Shown here piece by piece: positions 1 through 13,980 of a DNA stretch of 64,000 nt. The notes beneath the pieces are model-generated. The model was given only the letters and a program-made list of their open reading frames with translations. It was not told where the DNA came from and made no database searches. Within the stretch, counting starts at the first letter, position 1, and every line of letters begins with the position of its first letter. The DNA lies in NCBI GenBank assembly GCA_000499405.2, contig HG738140.1:5756701-5820700 (forward strand), written 5' to 3'. Source of the stretch: Onchocerca volvulus (Eukaryota > Nematoda > Chromadorea > Rhabditida > Onchocercidae). The translations under genes were made by a program, and so were the position numbers.

Positions 1-3000
1 ATATTATTTGCATTCAAGTCGTTATCTTTTATCATTAATCATAAACAAAATGCACACAAATAAAATAATAAGATAAATGGTCAAATTACGGATTTTTTGA
101 GTCTATTATTAGTAAAAAGAAAGAACCAACTAACTTATAATCTACTGTTATTTGATAAAAAATGATAAAATATAGAATTTGTGTTTATTGATATTTAAAC
201 AAAAGCATCTGTGTCAATCAAAGAAACAGATTGAAGCAGAAAATTGAACAAAAAATGTTCCAGTAAAATGACTGAAATTGAAGAAGATATTTATAAAAAA
301 AATTATTTTCAGCTGCTAATCACAATATAATATATCTCACAAATATAGAAAAGTAGATAATAAATTTAAGGTAATAAATAAACAGATGAATTTCTCGATT
401 CTTCTATCAGATATTATTTTTTATTAAATAATTGCACTAAAGCAATCACAACATCTAACAAATCACAATATACGCAGTTCCTTAGTTTTTTTCTAAAGAG
501 TTTTTTTTCTTTTTTTTTTTTTTTTTTTTTTTTAGAACTGCAACCAGATGGAACATACAAAAAATATGTCATGTTAAGTACTTCACGAACTTAAACAAAA
601 TCCTTTCTTACACTAAGTTTCAATTTCTTTAAATGTTTGGAAATTGACATTAAGCAAACAATGAAAATGGATGGGTTATTTATTTACATTCAAATTATTC
701 CACTATTTTTTTATTTTTCCGATTCTGCTAACAGTCATTTCAGAGTCATCAGAATTATTGTAAATGTCATAACTTTATGGTTTTAGATTTAAGCGACAAA
801 AATGGTAATTAAAATGATTCAATCGTAGTGATGGATGGTTGTCACTTTAAAAATTAGAAGAAAAGAGAATTAACTTGGCGATTTTTCGAATCTATAAAAA
901 ATATTAAAAGATATCAGCAATGTTATGTTTGATGATCATTTGGTAAACATATTGGAGAAAATCTGCATCACATGATAGCATTTGCGGGCAACTGACGGAC
1001 AAATATAATAATCTCGAGCATTTTTCATCCTAAGATTGATGCAATATGTGTTTCAGCAATTTCGATATTCCTGATTTGAATTGATTGTTTCGTATTTCTA
1101 GTTAAAATAAATTGCTATTTTGAATATAAAATGAAAAAGAAAAAAAAAGTCAGTTAATGAAGCGGAATTAGCTGTTTTCATACAAACTTGAAAATAATGC
1201 ATGAAATCATGACTGATGTGATTAATTCTTTTGATTATTGTATTTATAAATGGAGAAGAGAAAATCAAACGAATAAAGCGATGATCAAAAAAATATTTAT
1301 TACAAATATTCACAAACATCCAAAAGGAACAACATAACCGCTGCAGACGCAATAAAATTAAAGCAAATTTTAGACATTGCTTAATGATCAATAAACAATA
1401 AAAAGATTAAATTTAGAGTGATCTCAATAACGTTGTGAGTACATCAAATTCACTGGATAATAGTTTACATAATATTAACAAATAGTAAAGTGGGAAGAAA
1501 TGTTGTCATTTACAAATCAAAACGGAAGCAAAAAAAAAAAAAAAGAAAACTGATAAAATCACAGATAATCTTGAATATCGTGAAAATACATGTGGCAAAA
1601 AATTACAATCAACACAACTAGAAAAAAACAATTTTGCGTTTACAATAGAATATCTTTCATATAAGATTCAACTGAACTGATGATAATGTAGTAGAGAAAT
1701 AGTGAAAATCATCAGTAATACTATACATTCTAAATAACATGACAATTTCCGTCCATGTTGACTACATCTTGTGATTTGAAATATTTAATCAAAATAATCC
1801 ATCTGTGAACAATTAAAAGTATTTTTAACCAACATTTTATATATTCCATTTATTCACATTAACATCAACTCAATTCACGTCTTGTTTTTTTCTTTTCTTA
1901 AATTAAATTTGTTGAATGAAGCAGCAGAAATGTGCTAAGATTTAAAGGAAAATTCTTTCGAAAAAATTATTTTTACACAAGTGTTAATATCAAAATATGA
2001 TTCAGCTGAAATAAATTACTTATCACAATAATAATCTAGTAACTATCTCTAAGGATTAGAAAAATTTAGCTTATGCAAGATATATTCCCAAAAACTCAGA
2101 CTGCAAAAGTGTCTTTAACGAAGAAATACAGAAAGAAAATGGATACTAGAAACAATGGCAATTTTCATTTTATCCTCACTTTTCATTTTACTCCCCCCTG
2201 TCTCCTCCCCTCACGTTTCCAAGATAAATGCAAAATATCAAGCAAATTATTTATGGAATGTGAGAGAAATTTACAGAATTATTTGAAATGCGTTTGCAAC
2301 TACATTACTAGAAAAATTTTTAAAATTCTCAGATTCTTAAGTTAGATTTTGCTTTCTCAAACATTCCATAGTAATATCACAAATAAAATGTAAGAAACAA
2401 ACACTACATAAAAACTAATATTATTATTAAAAGAGCTAATATTTTTGGCAGTGAAAAGTAAACCAAAAACTTTTTATTGAAATTGTTATAAATCCGAAAG
2501 ATAAATGACAACTGATTCACAGCGATATGCCAATTGCATTTCTGAGATGTTCCGAAGAAACACATAACAAACCGAAATTAATCAGAACAGCGTATTTTAA
2601 ATACAATCTTTCGTAGCAATTCGAGTTATAATTGCATCACTTATTGTCTCATTATTATATTCGGATTCCTTTACTTTGTATATCTGAAAATCTTTACTTT
2701 TTGTTTCTTTTTAAAAACTAAGTTACGGAATATTGGTGAAAGTTGATTATTCACGTTCTGATACAAAAATTTCCCTTTGCATTCAATAGCATTAGTTATT
2801 AAAAATATACATTATGCTGGCAGTAATATCTCAAGATTGAATACAGGATTTTATAACGATTATTATGCTCAAGGCGATTTCTTGAACTTTTTTTTAAACT
2901 TCTTTCATCAACTTGAAAGCATGTTATTAATACGAAATGCTCAAAATAAATTTCCGCTGTTACATGTATGTACAAGAATTCCCCAATGAACATCCTAACA

Positions 3001-3052
3001 GAATAGAAGTGTTGTTAAAACAGAATTTTAGCATGAAATTTCCAAATCTTCA
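1..3052. other. Gene-poor AT-rich flank
   Basis: I see no supportable exon here on either strand. The stretch is AT-rich with a long T run near 505-533 and A runs near 1530. The short open frames have no splice-compatible neighbours and biased, low-complexity composition. Its right end holds the 3' untranslated region of the minus-strand CGI-121 gene. Confidence 0.6.
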
Positions 3053-4836
3053 TCAAACCTTTTTAATACGCTCGTAGTCGGCCAATTGAGGTAAATTGGT
3101 GATCGGAACTGGCTTACCATCAATTTTCTTTGCCACTTTAACCATTTTTTCACCATTTTCATCGTCAAAAATACCAACCAAAAGATTATGACTATCTTCC
3201 GCTATACCAAATGTTAATAATGATTCTAATATCTACAAATATCACCAATATCTTAATTTTTGGATTAAACAGTAAGCAATAACAATACAGGAGGCCTTTT
3301 CACAAAAAAATCAGCAACGTATCCGCTCATAAACAGTTAAAAAATAATATAAAATTGAAATCATATATAAAATCGGAAGCATTCAAAAATTTATCCAAAA
3401 ATTGTCCCAATTGGCTTAATCAGAACGATAGCAACAATATTGCAGTTTGTATCCTCAACATTTTTAAACAAAAGAAACGTAGAAAAGATGATTAAAATAA
3501 TTCATCCCAAAAAAAAAAAAGAAAAAAAAATAACAAAAAAACAACTTACATTTCGCTCGGGTGACAATGAATATAATAATTCTGAATGAAGCGTTCGCGT
3601 TGTAAGTCGATTATGAGCAGCTTGGTGAACAGCCTTATTTGCTGCTGCTAAAAGTGTGAAAACTTCCAAAACCTAAAAAAATGTACGTTTTCAAATGAAT
3701 AATGTCGATGGATGAAATAAGAAATTTTATTCTTTCATCAATAAAATCTATCTTCCAACGTAATAAAAATAAAAAAATAAAAAAAAAATGAAAAGAAGTA
3801 TTGCATCAGACCACAGTAATATCGGTAGTAATGTTAATTAATAAATGAATTATTGTGTAATAGAACTCTTAACTTTTGATATCAGATATTAGTTCTAATT
3901 AGCAGACAAGCACAACAGATCATATTCGAATTGCTGAATTGAATTTAACAAATAATTATAAAATATATTTAATAAAAACCATGAACAGGCCAATTTGGAA
4001 AGCGCAAATTATACCGTTATATACTCACTTTGAATATGAATTACATTATTCGTATTCAAGCAATGAGTAAAAAGGATAATTAAACGACTTTAAGAAAGGA
4101 AAATATAGAGTCAATTGTCCCACCGATGAAAGAAATGATTAAATTAAGCAGAAGAAATATATTTAAGGAACCGTGGTCAGTATTAAAAGAGAAATAGCTC
4201 ATTCATTCAGGTCAACCAGCACAAGATCCCATAGTAGCAACATCGATTACCATATGATACATAGAAATCGATAAAGGGATCAAATAGTTATTCAGCAGGA
4301 AGATAGTATCAGTACCTCAATAACAAGACAGCAACACGACTCATAAAAAAATGGATCAATCAGTGGGATTAAGAACTAGCTAATCTACCTAATCTACCCT
4401 ACGAATGAAAGATCAAACACTTTGACAATTGATAACCGAAAAAACTGTCAAAATATGTCATAAACGGCATGTTTCAGCAGATTTATTCATCCTAATATTC
4501 ATTAATTCATTCATTTCTTAACTTAAGACGATAAAAAATTATTTTTGAGTCAATTAAAATCTTTAGGGATATATAATTGTAATTGCTGTAGAATTTCTCT
4601 AAATTTCATTAAACTGAACTAATTTAATCATTAAATCTGAGTTCGATATTGATTCAATTGGTCCTTACCAGTTCAGGTCTGATCAAAGCAGCATCGATTG
4701 ATCCATCTACCAATGCCTGTCTCAGTTCAGGAGCATTCTTCACATCGCTAAATAAACAAATCCGGAAAAATCGTCTCTGCGACACGTCATATGGATCTGG
4801 TAGAAGTTCGAACAATCGAGAGGTCCCTGATTTCAT
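3053..4836 (-). CDS. TPRKB: KEOPS/EKC complex subunit CGI-121 (TPRKB)
   Basis: Three exons, 4836-4669, 3672-3550 and 3232-3053, join in phase 0 to give 156 residues, slightly shorter than human TPRKB (about 175). CGI-121 is the small KEOPS subunit that binds the Bud32/PRPK kinase and helps present tRNA for N6-threonylcarbamoyladenosine formation at A37. Exon 1 carries the family signature LFSDVKNAPELRQALVDGSI. Exon 2 carries LLAAANKAVHQA and RTLHSELLYSLSPERN, matching the helix and strand around AANKAVH and TLSTEIIFNLSP in the human protein. Exon 3 ends in ITNLPQLADYERIKKV, matching the conserved NLPE...VKKIY tail. The start is the first ATG after a candidate trans-splice acceptor 14 bases upstream. 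Donors are GTAAGG and GTAAGT. I see no damage. Family recognition is by memory of motifs; no search was run. Confidence 0.93.
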
Positions 4837-4849
4837 CCTTTTCTTTCCC

Positions 4850-4851
4850 CT
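4850..4851 (-). promoter_or_regulatory. Candidate spliced-leader acceptor for CGI-121
   Basis: On the minus strand, a TTTTAG acceptor lies 14 bases before the CGI-121 start codon, and I see no upstream coding exon. This is the usual arrangement of a nematode spliced-leader addition site. It could equally be the end of a 5' untranslated intron. Confidence 0.5.
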
Positions 4852-7800
4852 AAAATGTATTACTCATTATAACATAAGTAGAAATTGTTATCGAAAAGAA
4901 TCTGCAATTGACAAAAATTTCTTTTAAAAAAGGAAGTGAAATTGGAAAATAATATTGAATGCAAAATAAGGAAGCGAAATCTGTTGCAGGCATTCTAAAG
5001 AAGGAATTCGTCTGGGTGATAATAATCAAAGTTTATAATAGAATATTTAAAAAAACAAATATTTTCCGGATTCATGAACAATTTTAAGAATATGAACCAG
5101 TTCTGTCTTAAATTCTTACTTCCATTCCGAGACTTCATAAAAAGATATACCTTCCTGCCTCAGAAATCTTAGCCCAACATCCCAGAAACCAACCCATCGC
5201 ATGCACAACCTAAACTCTAATTATTGAAATTTCAAATGTTCAATGAAGTTTTTGTTGCGAGAAAATATATATATATATTGAAAGGAAGAGAATATGCTTT
5301 TTGAAGATAATTAGTGATGGAGGTTACAAGAGAGACATATAGTTAGAGATTGAGAATTTTGAAAAATTCTCTTCCATCATGTCATTAGAGATTGAGATTA
5401 GATGACGTAGAATAGCAATGAAAGAAACTAGCAGAATGGATGGAAATAGATTACGTAATAATATATGCAAAAATTCTGCTTTGAAGGAATTGTGAAGAAA
5501 TAATCTAAGATAAATATGTCAAGTATTAAAGTATTAAAAATTGATGATTTTGAAGTTGACATCATAAAGCGATGAATGATCACTTGTGATTGATTTCGAC
5601 ATGCAGGACTACTTTAACTTGAAGAAAATATACATTAGTTGGCATAGTGCTTCAAATAAGTTCCGATTCTAAATTTTGAATCTGAATTCTGAATTCGAGA
5701 GATGGACAAAAAAAATCCCAATGGATGATGATAGGATGAAAAGAAAAGAGATGGAAATTCCAATTAGTATTCAAATTAAAATGAGAAATATTCATAAGTA
5801 TTTAGATTGGATAATAATAGGAGAAATTAAAAATTAATGGTAATAAATCTTTCAGAAATTCATCTGTAATATCTACTTGAATTTCGTGCTTTCGCTTTCC
5901 GATAATCAAATATGAGTTTTCTGATCTTTAAAAAAGGAGAAAGCAATAGGAAAAATTTTAGTTCGATTGCAATAAATTCTTCTCGTCGGATAAACAAATA
6001 AAGTTAAAGAAAAAAATCAGTTTAGAAGAAAGTTTTTCTTGATATCATCTATAGGAATGCATACATGCAGTGTTAAGAAATTTAATTAAATATTTCATAG
6101 CAAAAATATCGGCTCATTATAATCAAATATTTAATCAAATTTAATCAAATATTAATTTACACTTTTACTTTCAATATCATTTCAAAAATTTTCTTACCTT
6201 ATAACAAGTGACATCGTTTCGTTACAGAACAAAATGAAGAAGTATCAATTACAGACAATATGAGAAAGTACTGTTTAGTAGTAAACTAATAAATATTTAA
6301 ACTATATCATTCTCTGCTCATTTGAAGAAATTTTACCCATTTCTTTTTCAGTATGAATTTTTCGAATGTGAACTGAAAATCAATAATACTTGTCTTCCAA
6401 AAAGATGAAAATTTTCGAACATAACAGAAATATTGAATAAAAAAAAAATTGAAAACCAAAAAAAAAAAAAAACATAGAAATGAATCGTCCTAAACTTTGC
6501 AAAATGGTAAAATCATCGACCGATTTTTTCGTTTCTTCTTTTTTTCTTTTTTTTTTTTTTTTTATTTAAATTGCCAATATTTTTGAAATTTCGAAATCCA
6601 TACAAAAACATTGTTGAAATTCTCGGAGCTCTTTACAAGTTACAAAATTGCAATCTACGAAAAGTCTAAACATTTTTCATCCACAAAATTTGAAGAGAAG
6701 GGAAAAAAAAAATATTCGAAAACGAATAAATGTTATAATTCGTACACAAAATTATTGAGTCATACAAAATGTAGAATTTCTGTAAAATGAAAATTGCCAC
6801 TCTCAGACAGGATGTATTATAGTTCTCTGCCACAACTACTTTTTCAGCAATGTACAAGTAAAATTGCTCAAAATAAAATTTCCTATTGTTAAATAAACTT
6901 ATGGCTGGCATGTTTTACAGTTTAGAACATTACTATAAATGCAATTTTACTCTAATTAGTTCAGTTCGTTGATTTTTCAGTCTACTACTATGGCTGTCAT
7001 CTAATTGTTGTTCATCGTTGACATATTCTCGGTAGCATTAATTGCAACAACTACTATAAAGAAATGTGGCTAAAGATCAATCATCACATCCATCATTAAA
7101 ATATCACTATTTCAAATTAAATGATTGAAATTCAAATAAATATACGCCTGAGCAATTGATTTCCAACTTTGTATACATAAAATTCATGTTGAAAGAAAAA
7201 ATTGTCCCTTAGAAAAATCGAAAAAAAAAACTTTGTCATTGAAATAGCAATTATTTTCTTTCATTTCCCTTATATATACTGTATACTTGAAGTGAATTTC
7301 CAAAAAAACTAATATAAGGATAAAAAAAAAAAAAAAAAAAAAATAATTATTATCAGCTAGATAAGATGTTAGAGTACAATAAACTGAGAGCACTAAAGAA
7401 TGTTATGAAAATCCGAACTTAATTTCAAAATTCTAACAAAAAAAAGAAAAAAAAAACAAAGAATGAAAATTTAAAAAATAAGTGTAGAATGTCTTATGTT
7501 CATTCACATTACGCAAACTTACTACCGAAATGATTTATTTAGATTAAAACGTAAGAAAGTAATTATAATTTGAAATGAATGTGAAATTCATATGGCAAGA
7601 GAAAAGTTGTGCAAGGAGATGGATAAGACAATAACTGAACAAATTGGATCAACGTCGTCATTTATCTCTGTAAATTAACGAGAAAATACATTTTAACATC
7701 GGAAAAAAAAAAAAAAAAATGCAATATTTCCCGAAATCAAGTACCATTTTTTTTTTTTTTTCGAACACTTCTCTTAGCGCATCTCCTCATTGTTACCGGT

Positions 7801-10706
7801 TAACCACCAATTCATTAAATAATTAAGTGAAAGTAACAACGAAATGGATGAATCAAATGTTTGAAATTCTTTAATGCGATAAAAATGCCAGTTTATTTTT
7901 AGAGTACTTTTAAAAAGTAGGCATGCAGGCAAATAATTTATATTGTTTTCAAAAAGGATAATTCATTTCTTTTTTTTTTTTTTTTTATAACAAACATGTC
8001 GTAGCAAGAAAGAAAACTTTTCAACCAATTGCTTAATAAAGCAAAATTGATCACTTTCAGTAAAAACGTTCGCAAGCTAAGAAAGCTAAGAGTTATGTAA
8101 TTAAAGTGTACTTTCCTATTCTAATAGCGAATTTTAAATTAACTAACAAATAACTATTTAATATTTTCACAGCTTTGCAAATAGAAAATTTCTTTGGAAC
8201 ATTTACAAATGATTATATGTTGGCCTTAAGATTGCATGTTTTTTCGATATAGCAAATCCCATTTTTAAGAGTTCAAGTTGTATAATAAGAATTCTTTATT
8301 TGTTTTATTCAATCAAAGTTTGTTAATAAAAGAAAAATACAAATATAGAATTCTATTTCCTTACTTTATATTGCACTGAATTCTTATTATAATCCAGATG
8401 ACTCTTCGAGACGATTGAAATTATCATGAAAAGAGATCAGGAAAAAGGACGATTCAATTTATTTCCTTATCTCGCATGAGAACATATCAAAGAAAAGAAA
8501 TTCAATAATTAATCTGACCAGTTTGCATTCTCATAATTTTGCCTGAAGTTCTCTTGAAGTTTCATTTGAAGTTCTCCTGGAGTTTATTCTATCTGAAGTT
8601 TTGAGAATAAAAAAAGGGATAAAAAAAATATGAATTTAAACGAATGAGACTAGTGCATATATGTCAGCAAGATGCTAATTAGAAGATTAAAGTAAGGCGA
8701 TAATTAGGAGATTGAGGTAAGAAGACTACAATTTCATCAAGGAGCAGATGTTCGTGAGCTTAAGTTGCATAGAAGAGCCACATCTTCCGATATTGGTCCG
8801 AAAAGAAAGGAAATTAACGAATGCATTTGATTATTCGACTTTGAAGGTCCAAAGAAATATATATCTGATGTAATATTTGACATCTGCGATTCGAAGATTT
8901 TCTTCGTGAATCTCATTTATGTGAAGTGGAAATGAGAATTCTAGATTAATAGAACAGCACGAATAATTATAATCCAAACCCATTCAGGCATATTAATCAA
9001 TTAATAATCGATATTATTGTTTCTGTTTTAATCGATACTTTCGGTAATCCATATTCATTCTAGGACCATACATATAATTAATAGCATATAATGATAAGAA
9101 TATTTTGTAAAATTAGAATATTTTTTAAAATATCCAACTATCTGTGCTAAAATTGAGTTCATTTGATGTAGAAGCAAGCAACCAAAACTTGGCTATTTAC
9201 ACTACTTCCTAAACAACAGCAAGAGAATGTTAAAGCAATAGAATTGAAACACAATAAAAAAAAAAGGAGAAAAAAAAGAAATGAAATTGATGATTTTTTT
9301 AATTCTCAAATGCACATCGGAATGCAGCAGTAAATAAATGCTTGTTTACTATTTTAAACTAATCTTTTCAAATGTTTTTGATCTCAACCGAGAAGACCGG
9401 TTACCTTTATGCTTTTCGATTAGTAAATAAGCAATTATTTTCCGAAAGTACTTAAGTGCATCAGTAATTTATTGCTTCCCATTTTCAATTTATTATATTT
9501 TGTAATTTTAATAGAATTTAAAGGAAAAAAAAAACAATTTGTCATAAAATGAAAGATTTAAGAATAGAATTATAATAAAAACATTGGCTTAATCTAAAAT
9601 ATTACTATTCACATTCAGATTATTTATTTATCAATATGCAAATTTTCATATCTTTTAATAATTCATTCATATGCAATTTGTGATTTTGAATTATTCATCT
9701 AAATCTGTGACATTTCTCAATATTTACTCTTTAGAACTCAATTGTTCATTGAATTCAAAAATAAAAATTTACACAACTTACTTATCCTTATGTACTTCAA
9801 CCATTTGTTTATGCTTTATTTTCAATTTTGTTCCAAATTAGAAACCATTGTTTGATCATATTTCTAAGCAGCATCGATTTAAGCGAATAGCTTGGATTCT
9901 TTTTTTAGAATTCCTGAAAAATATGAGTTTTTCTGGATGTAAAAAAAAAGTGGAAAATTATAACGATGCATGTAGATTTTAAAGTAACTCATTAAAAGTT
10001 CCCACAATTTCTCCACAAAATTCAAAAAGCCATTTTAAACCATAATCTACGATTCATTTCCTATTATGATATGTACTTTTTTTTTTTTTTGAAGCAACAA
10101 ATGGCTCTTATATTCTCAAAAACGCTTTATCTAAATTGTGGAGACTTGAAAAAAAAAAAAGAAAAAAAAAACCATCATTCTAGCAGCATTGCTCAAAAAT
10201 GCTAGCAATGCAATTTGAGTAGCAAATAAATTTAATCGAAGGGAATATGCCTAAATTTAGAAGGCAAAAAAAAAGCCACTTAGCTATATCCAAAATTTGC
10301 TAGCATTGCGATATTTTACACATAGTTTTGGTATTGATTAACAAAAATTAATGAATTCAAAGAATTAAATGCCAAAAAAATTCAAACTCTTGAACTACCA
10401 AACTTTTCAAATTTCAAGATTTCAAAAAAAAAAAAAAAAAAAAAAAAGATGAAACCGTTTAAAAACAAGTCAATTATTTAACCTTTAATCAACCTTTACC
10501 ATTGTTTTTCCTCGTTGCACCAATTTAGATATTTGATTTTTACAGGTTAAACATTTTTCTTTTTCAAATTCATATTTTTCATTTTTTTAATGAATTCATT
10601 TCTTAATTACCATTTTTTCCTATTACTTAATTCAACTGGTTTTTGAAAAATATGTTTCTTTCAATAATATTATGCATTAAATCATTTCATCAAACAAAAT
10701 TTCCAG
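4852..10706. other. Long intergenic region without recognised genes
   Basis: Almost 6 kb of AT-rich sequence with many homopolymer runs (for example 6540-6563, 7323-7342, 7687-7698, 7971-7987 and 10422-10447). Small direct repeats occur at 6118-6152 (ATTTAATCAAAT words) and 8536-8602 (TGAAGTT words). Around 8724-8860 base composition is less AT-rich and two plus-strand frames stay open, but without a matching start, donor or family match I do not call an exon. Confidence 0.55.
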
Positions 10707-10817
10707 GAAATTGAAAGGCTTGAAAGCAACACGCCTCACATTATGAGAGCATTAGAAGAACTGAATCAAAAAGGCTCATATCGTGGATTTAAAAAATCTT
10801 TAAAGCCTGACAGATGA
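10707..10817 (+). CDS. Possible orphan terminal exon, unknown product
   Basis: A TTCCAG acceptor is followed by 36 codons and a TGA. The peptide starts EIERLESNTPHIMRALEELN and ends in a basic YRGFKKSLKPDR tail. The composition, a charged helix-forming stretch without low complexity, looks coding and unlike the surrounding AT-rich DNA. I could not find upstream exons with a compatible phase and do not recognise the family. It may be the last exon of a gene with a long intron, a decayed gene fragment, or chance. Confidence 0.3.
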   Translation, partial: EIERLESNTPHIMRALEELNQKGSYRGFKKSLKPDR

Positions 10818-11224
10818 TCTGGCCAAGCATAATTCTGTCTCAAAAAGCCTTATCAATTATGAATTTCAATCCTGCTAGAGGACTTGGCCAATTACACCAT
10901 TGCCTAGCTTATATCTCTATTAACACATTTATCATCGTTGTCAAAATCTTACATATTATTGATAGCTACTATATTAGTAGTCCTGCCAATAAATAGATAG
11001 ATACGCATAAACAATCACATCATTTATCAGCACATGTCACAACTTGTGTCGAATGTCACCACATCCAGATAGAAAAAATTTGGATGTGACATCCATTTTA
11101 ATTATTCGATATTTTGATGTAATGTCATTTGATATGATGTGATTTTTCTGCTACTTGGACGAATTCCACTTTTTAAATTTTAAAAATAACTCAATAAAAA
11201 AAAAAAGAAAAAACAAGCTGTCAG

Positions 11225-11554
11225 ATGAAAAATGCGATCCGTAAAAAAAGATATTTGGATTGTTTTATCATAAGGTTTATTTCCAGATATTATCACTTTC
11301 TCTCTGATCCATCCGATCCTGAAATTCAGCGGAAGCAACTAACAGAAAAGAAAAGAATAATGAAAATTGTTCAAATGATTTTTATGACAGCAGCAATAAA
11401 TTTATCATTGGGTTTTGACAAAAACATAACTATTTCAGTAGGAAAACAAGTTGCTACAGTTAAGTATTTTATGAATGGCAATATTACATCAGTAGATGAT
11501 CAAAATTTTAAGTCTGAAGTCATTGATTATGAAGGGTTTGTATTAGTAGGCTGA
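11225..11554 (+). CDS. Small hypothetical ORF, possibly part of a spliced gene
   Basis: An open frame of 109 codons. A TTTCCAG acceptor at 11281-11287 could make the segment from about 11288 a terminal exon beginning YYHFLSDPSDPEIQRKQ. Alternatively the internal ATG at 11360 gives a 64-residue peptide with a hydrophobic start (MKIVQMIFMTAAINLSLGF) resembling a signal peptide or anchor, then a polar tail with an NIT glycosylation sequon. I do not recognise a family. It lies 400 bases after the orphan exon at 10707, but their splice phases do not join without an extra exon. Confidence 0.3.
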   Translation: MKNAIRKKRYLDCFIIRFISRYYHFLSDPSDPEIQRKQLTEKKRIMKIVQMIFMTAAINLSLGFDKNITISVGKQVATVKYFMNGNITSVDDQNFKSEVIDYEGFVLVG

Positions 11555-11728
11555 GTGGTGTAGACCATGTAAAAATTCAGATGGAAAATAAATTTCTTCA
11601 GAATTTTTATTTGCAATATATGATTTATGTTCAAGTTGAAGAATTTAAAAAAAAAAAAAAAAAAAGTCAATAACTAGTCGAAATGATGGATAAAAAGCGA
11701 TAGTTTAAGCTAAACATAAACAAATTTT

Positions 11729-11790
11729 TAAGCTAGGACCAGAAAATTATTAAGCTAGGACCAGAAAATTATTAAGTTAGAACTAAAAAA
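11729..11790. repeat. 22-bp tandem repeat
   Basis: Two exact copies of a unit beginning TAAGCTAGGACCAG lie head to tail at 11729-11750 and 11751-11772, followed by a decayed third copy. Confidence 0.8.
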
Positions 11791-12849
11791 AGAAAGCAAT
11801 TAATTTTATTTTATCATTCAGCTACGGTTTTCTCATTTCGTGTCGTACACTAAAATTATGTTTTACTGCTGAAAAATGCAATTCTTTTTTGTACATTACT
11901 AAAATAGAGGATAAGAGCGATAAATAAAGCTAAAACACTTTCGATTTGAAATTAACTCAAAATGAAGGAAATTAATGGAATTAATTCAAAATATTCAATT
12001 TTGCTAAATTCGAAATACATAAAACAGATAAATAAAATGAATAGTAAGTTAATTGGATCGATTTCAATTGAAAATGAAAAAGAAAGAGAGTGAAGTGAAA
12101 TTATATAGCTCAGTCTAGTTGGCAGTTAAAATAATCTAGCAGAGAAAGCTAAATTGACAGATGGTTAAATCATTAATGATTCATGGAAAAGTTTCATGTT
12201 TTTATAAATCAATAATGACACCAAATCATTTGCTATTTAACGAAATAAGCAATTTGAAGTAATCGATAAAGGTGTATGAGTATGAAAGAAAAACGATGTT
12301 ATCAAATGACATTGAAATGTTTCAATTATTGATTGATTAATAATTGACATACATATATACATATAAATATACATTCCTATTTCCATTGTATGATGAATTT
12401 TCAGCAAATGGAAATATGAGCAGGATATTATTAATAAATATATAGTAGCAAAATAATAATAAAATTTATAGACAGCAATAAATGATAAACTTCATCAATC
12501 ATTTTTCGTTGATTACTGAGAATCTATAGAAATCAAAGATCAAATGAATCAATAAGCATATTAAACATATTTTCTAGGCTAAGAAAATATAAACAAACAC
12601 TGCATAGCAAATATTTTGTGCTAGAGTGGAAAAATGTTATGTTTGAAATTTCGCAGACGGTAGAGAATGAAGAATTGATTATCATCTGATTATCATGATT
12701 ATTGCTATTTCGAGAGCAGAAAAAAATACGTTATGACAAAGAAAAATATATATATATTCTTTCCTAAATGGAATTTTGGTAGTATACAAAAAACAGAAAT
12801 AAAAATGGAATATAAAAAAACAGAAATAAAAATATGTACCGATAGAATA

Positions 12850-13130
12850 ACAATTAATTATTAATTAATTAATTGATAATCATGGCATGAAATACTCCTG
12901 TTATCATCTTAATTATCATCATCTCATAGTAAAGAATTAATTATCACTGAAAATGGGATAGTTTAATTATAAATCATGGGAGGAAATATTTCATGTTTGA
13001 AATTGCAGACGGAAGAGAAATGAAGAATAATTATTAATTGTCTACCTAATTATTATCTTATCATGATAAAGAATCAATTACCATTAAAATGGGATCATAT
13101 ATTTATATGTCATGGAAGAATTGAAAACTA
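12850..13130. repeat. Degenerate tandem repeat, about 137 bp
   Basis: The segment around AAGAATTAATTATCACT (about 12932) returns near 13069 as AAGAATCAATTACCATT, each followed by AAAATGGGAT and a CATGG word. The two units diverge by substitutions and small gaps. The region is rich in TTATCAT words. Confidence 0.5.
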
Positions 13131-13715
13131 TATAAATTTGAAATAAAATAAGAATGAAGCTATCAAAAAAAGGGAAAATAAGAATGAAAAATAAGAAAAA
13201 AGCTATCACATATTAGTATAATCTAGAATTAACTAAAAGTCTTCAGGCTCTAAAATTGTAAATTGTAATAACATATCACCTGCAAATACATTGTAGTTCG
13301 AATGAGATTCGAATTTTGAAATGTTAACAGGAGCAGTATGAAGCCAAAGTCCGACATAATCTTGGATTACTATAGAATCATTGCAAAAAGTTCAAATAAG
13401 AGTTTTAAATTGGGAGCTAAAAGGAAAAAGAATGATTATTTTGAGTATATTTCAAAATTCTTGACAGAATTTGCAGTTTCAGCACTGGTTCAACTGCAAT
13501 TTTTCGAAGTATTCGAACTCATGTGTAATTTTTCTTGAAATTGATTTTGTACAATAATATTCCGAATTCCATCAAAGGTCATAGCTCCATGAATCATTCA
13601 AAAATTTCTGAAATTTTCTAACGAATCCCTTCCAATTCGTAGCGCTACAAAGATATCTACCACCACCACCATTTGGATGCTAAAATAGAACCAGATTTTC
13701 TCAATTTGCATAGTG

Positions 13716-13807
13716 ACATCAATCATCGTAATCTAACTCTGCGCATAACATCAATCATCGTAACCTAACTCTGTGTATAACATCAATCATCGTAACCTAA
13801 CCCTGCG
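13716..13807. repeat. 32-bp tandem repeat upstream of MRPS21
   Basis: Almost three copies of a 32-bp unit beginning ACATCAATCATCGTAA start at 13716, 13748 and 13780, differing at a few bases. The array is less AT-rich than its surroundings and ends about 175 bases before the MRPS21 start codon. Confidence 0.85.
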
Positions 13808-13980
13808 GATTATGAAAAGGAACAGGATAGAGACTGGAGTGGGTTCTGCAAAAGATGAATAGCAGGTTTTGGGGGGTGTTGTTTTGCCTGTGATTTTGCA
13901 AAGAAATGTCCATAATAGATTTATAAATGTCTGTATTGTTTATAATGTTCATAAATGTTCCAATAATCTAATTTGATTTC

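Noticed and set aside
1098..1391. Minus-strand 97-codon frame
   Set aside because: Phe/Ile/Asn-rich composition expected of random AT-rich DNA, with no splice signals or homology.
8724..8873. Exon-like stretch with two open plus-strand frames
   Set aside because: Both frames look plausible, which argues against either, and no start, strong donor or partner exon was found.
13338..13538. Plus-strand 66-codon frame
   Set aside because: No family resemblance, no acceptor at its start and no link in phase to MRPS21.
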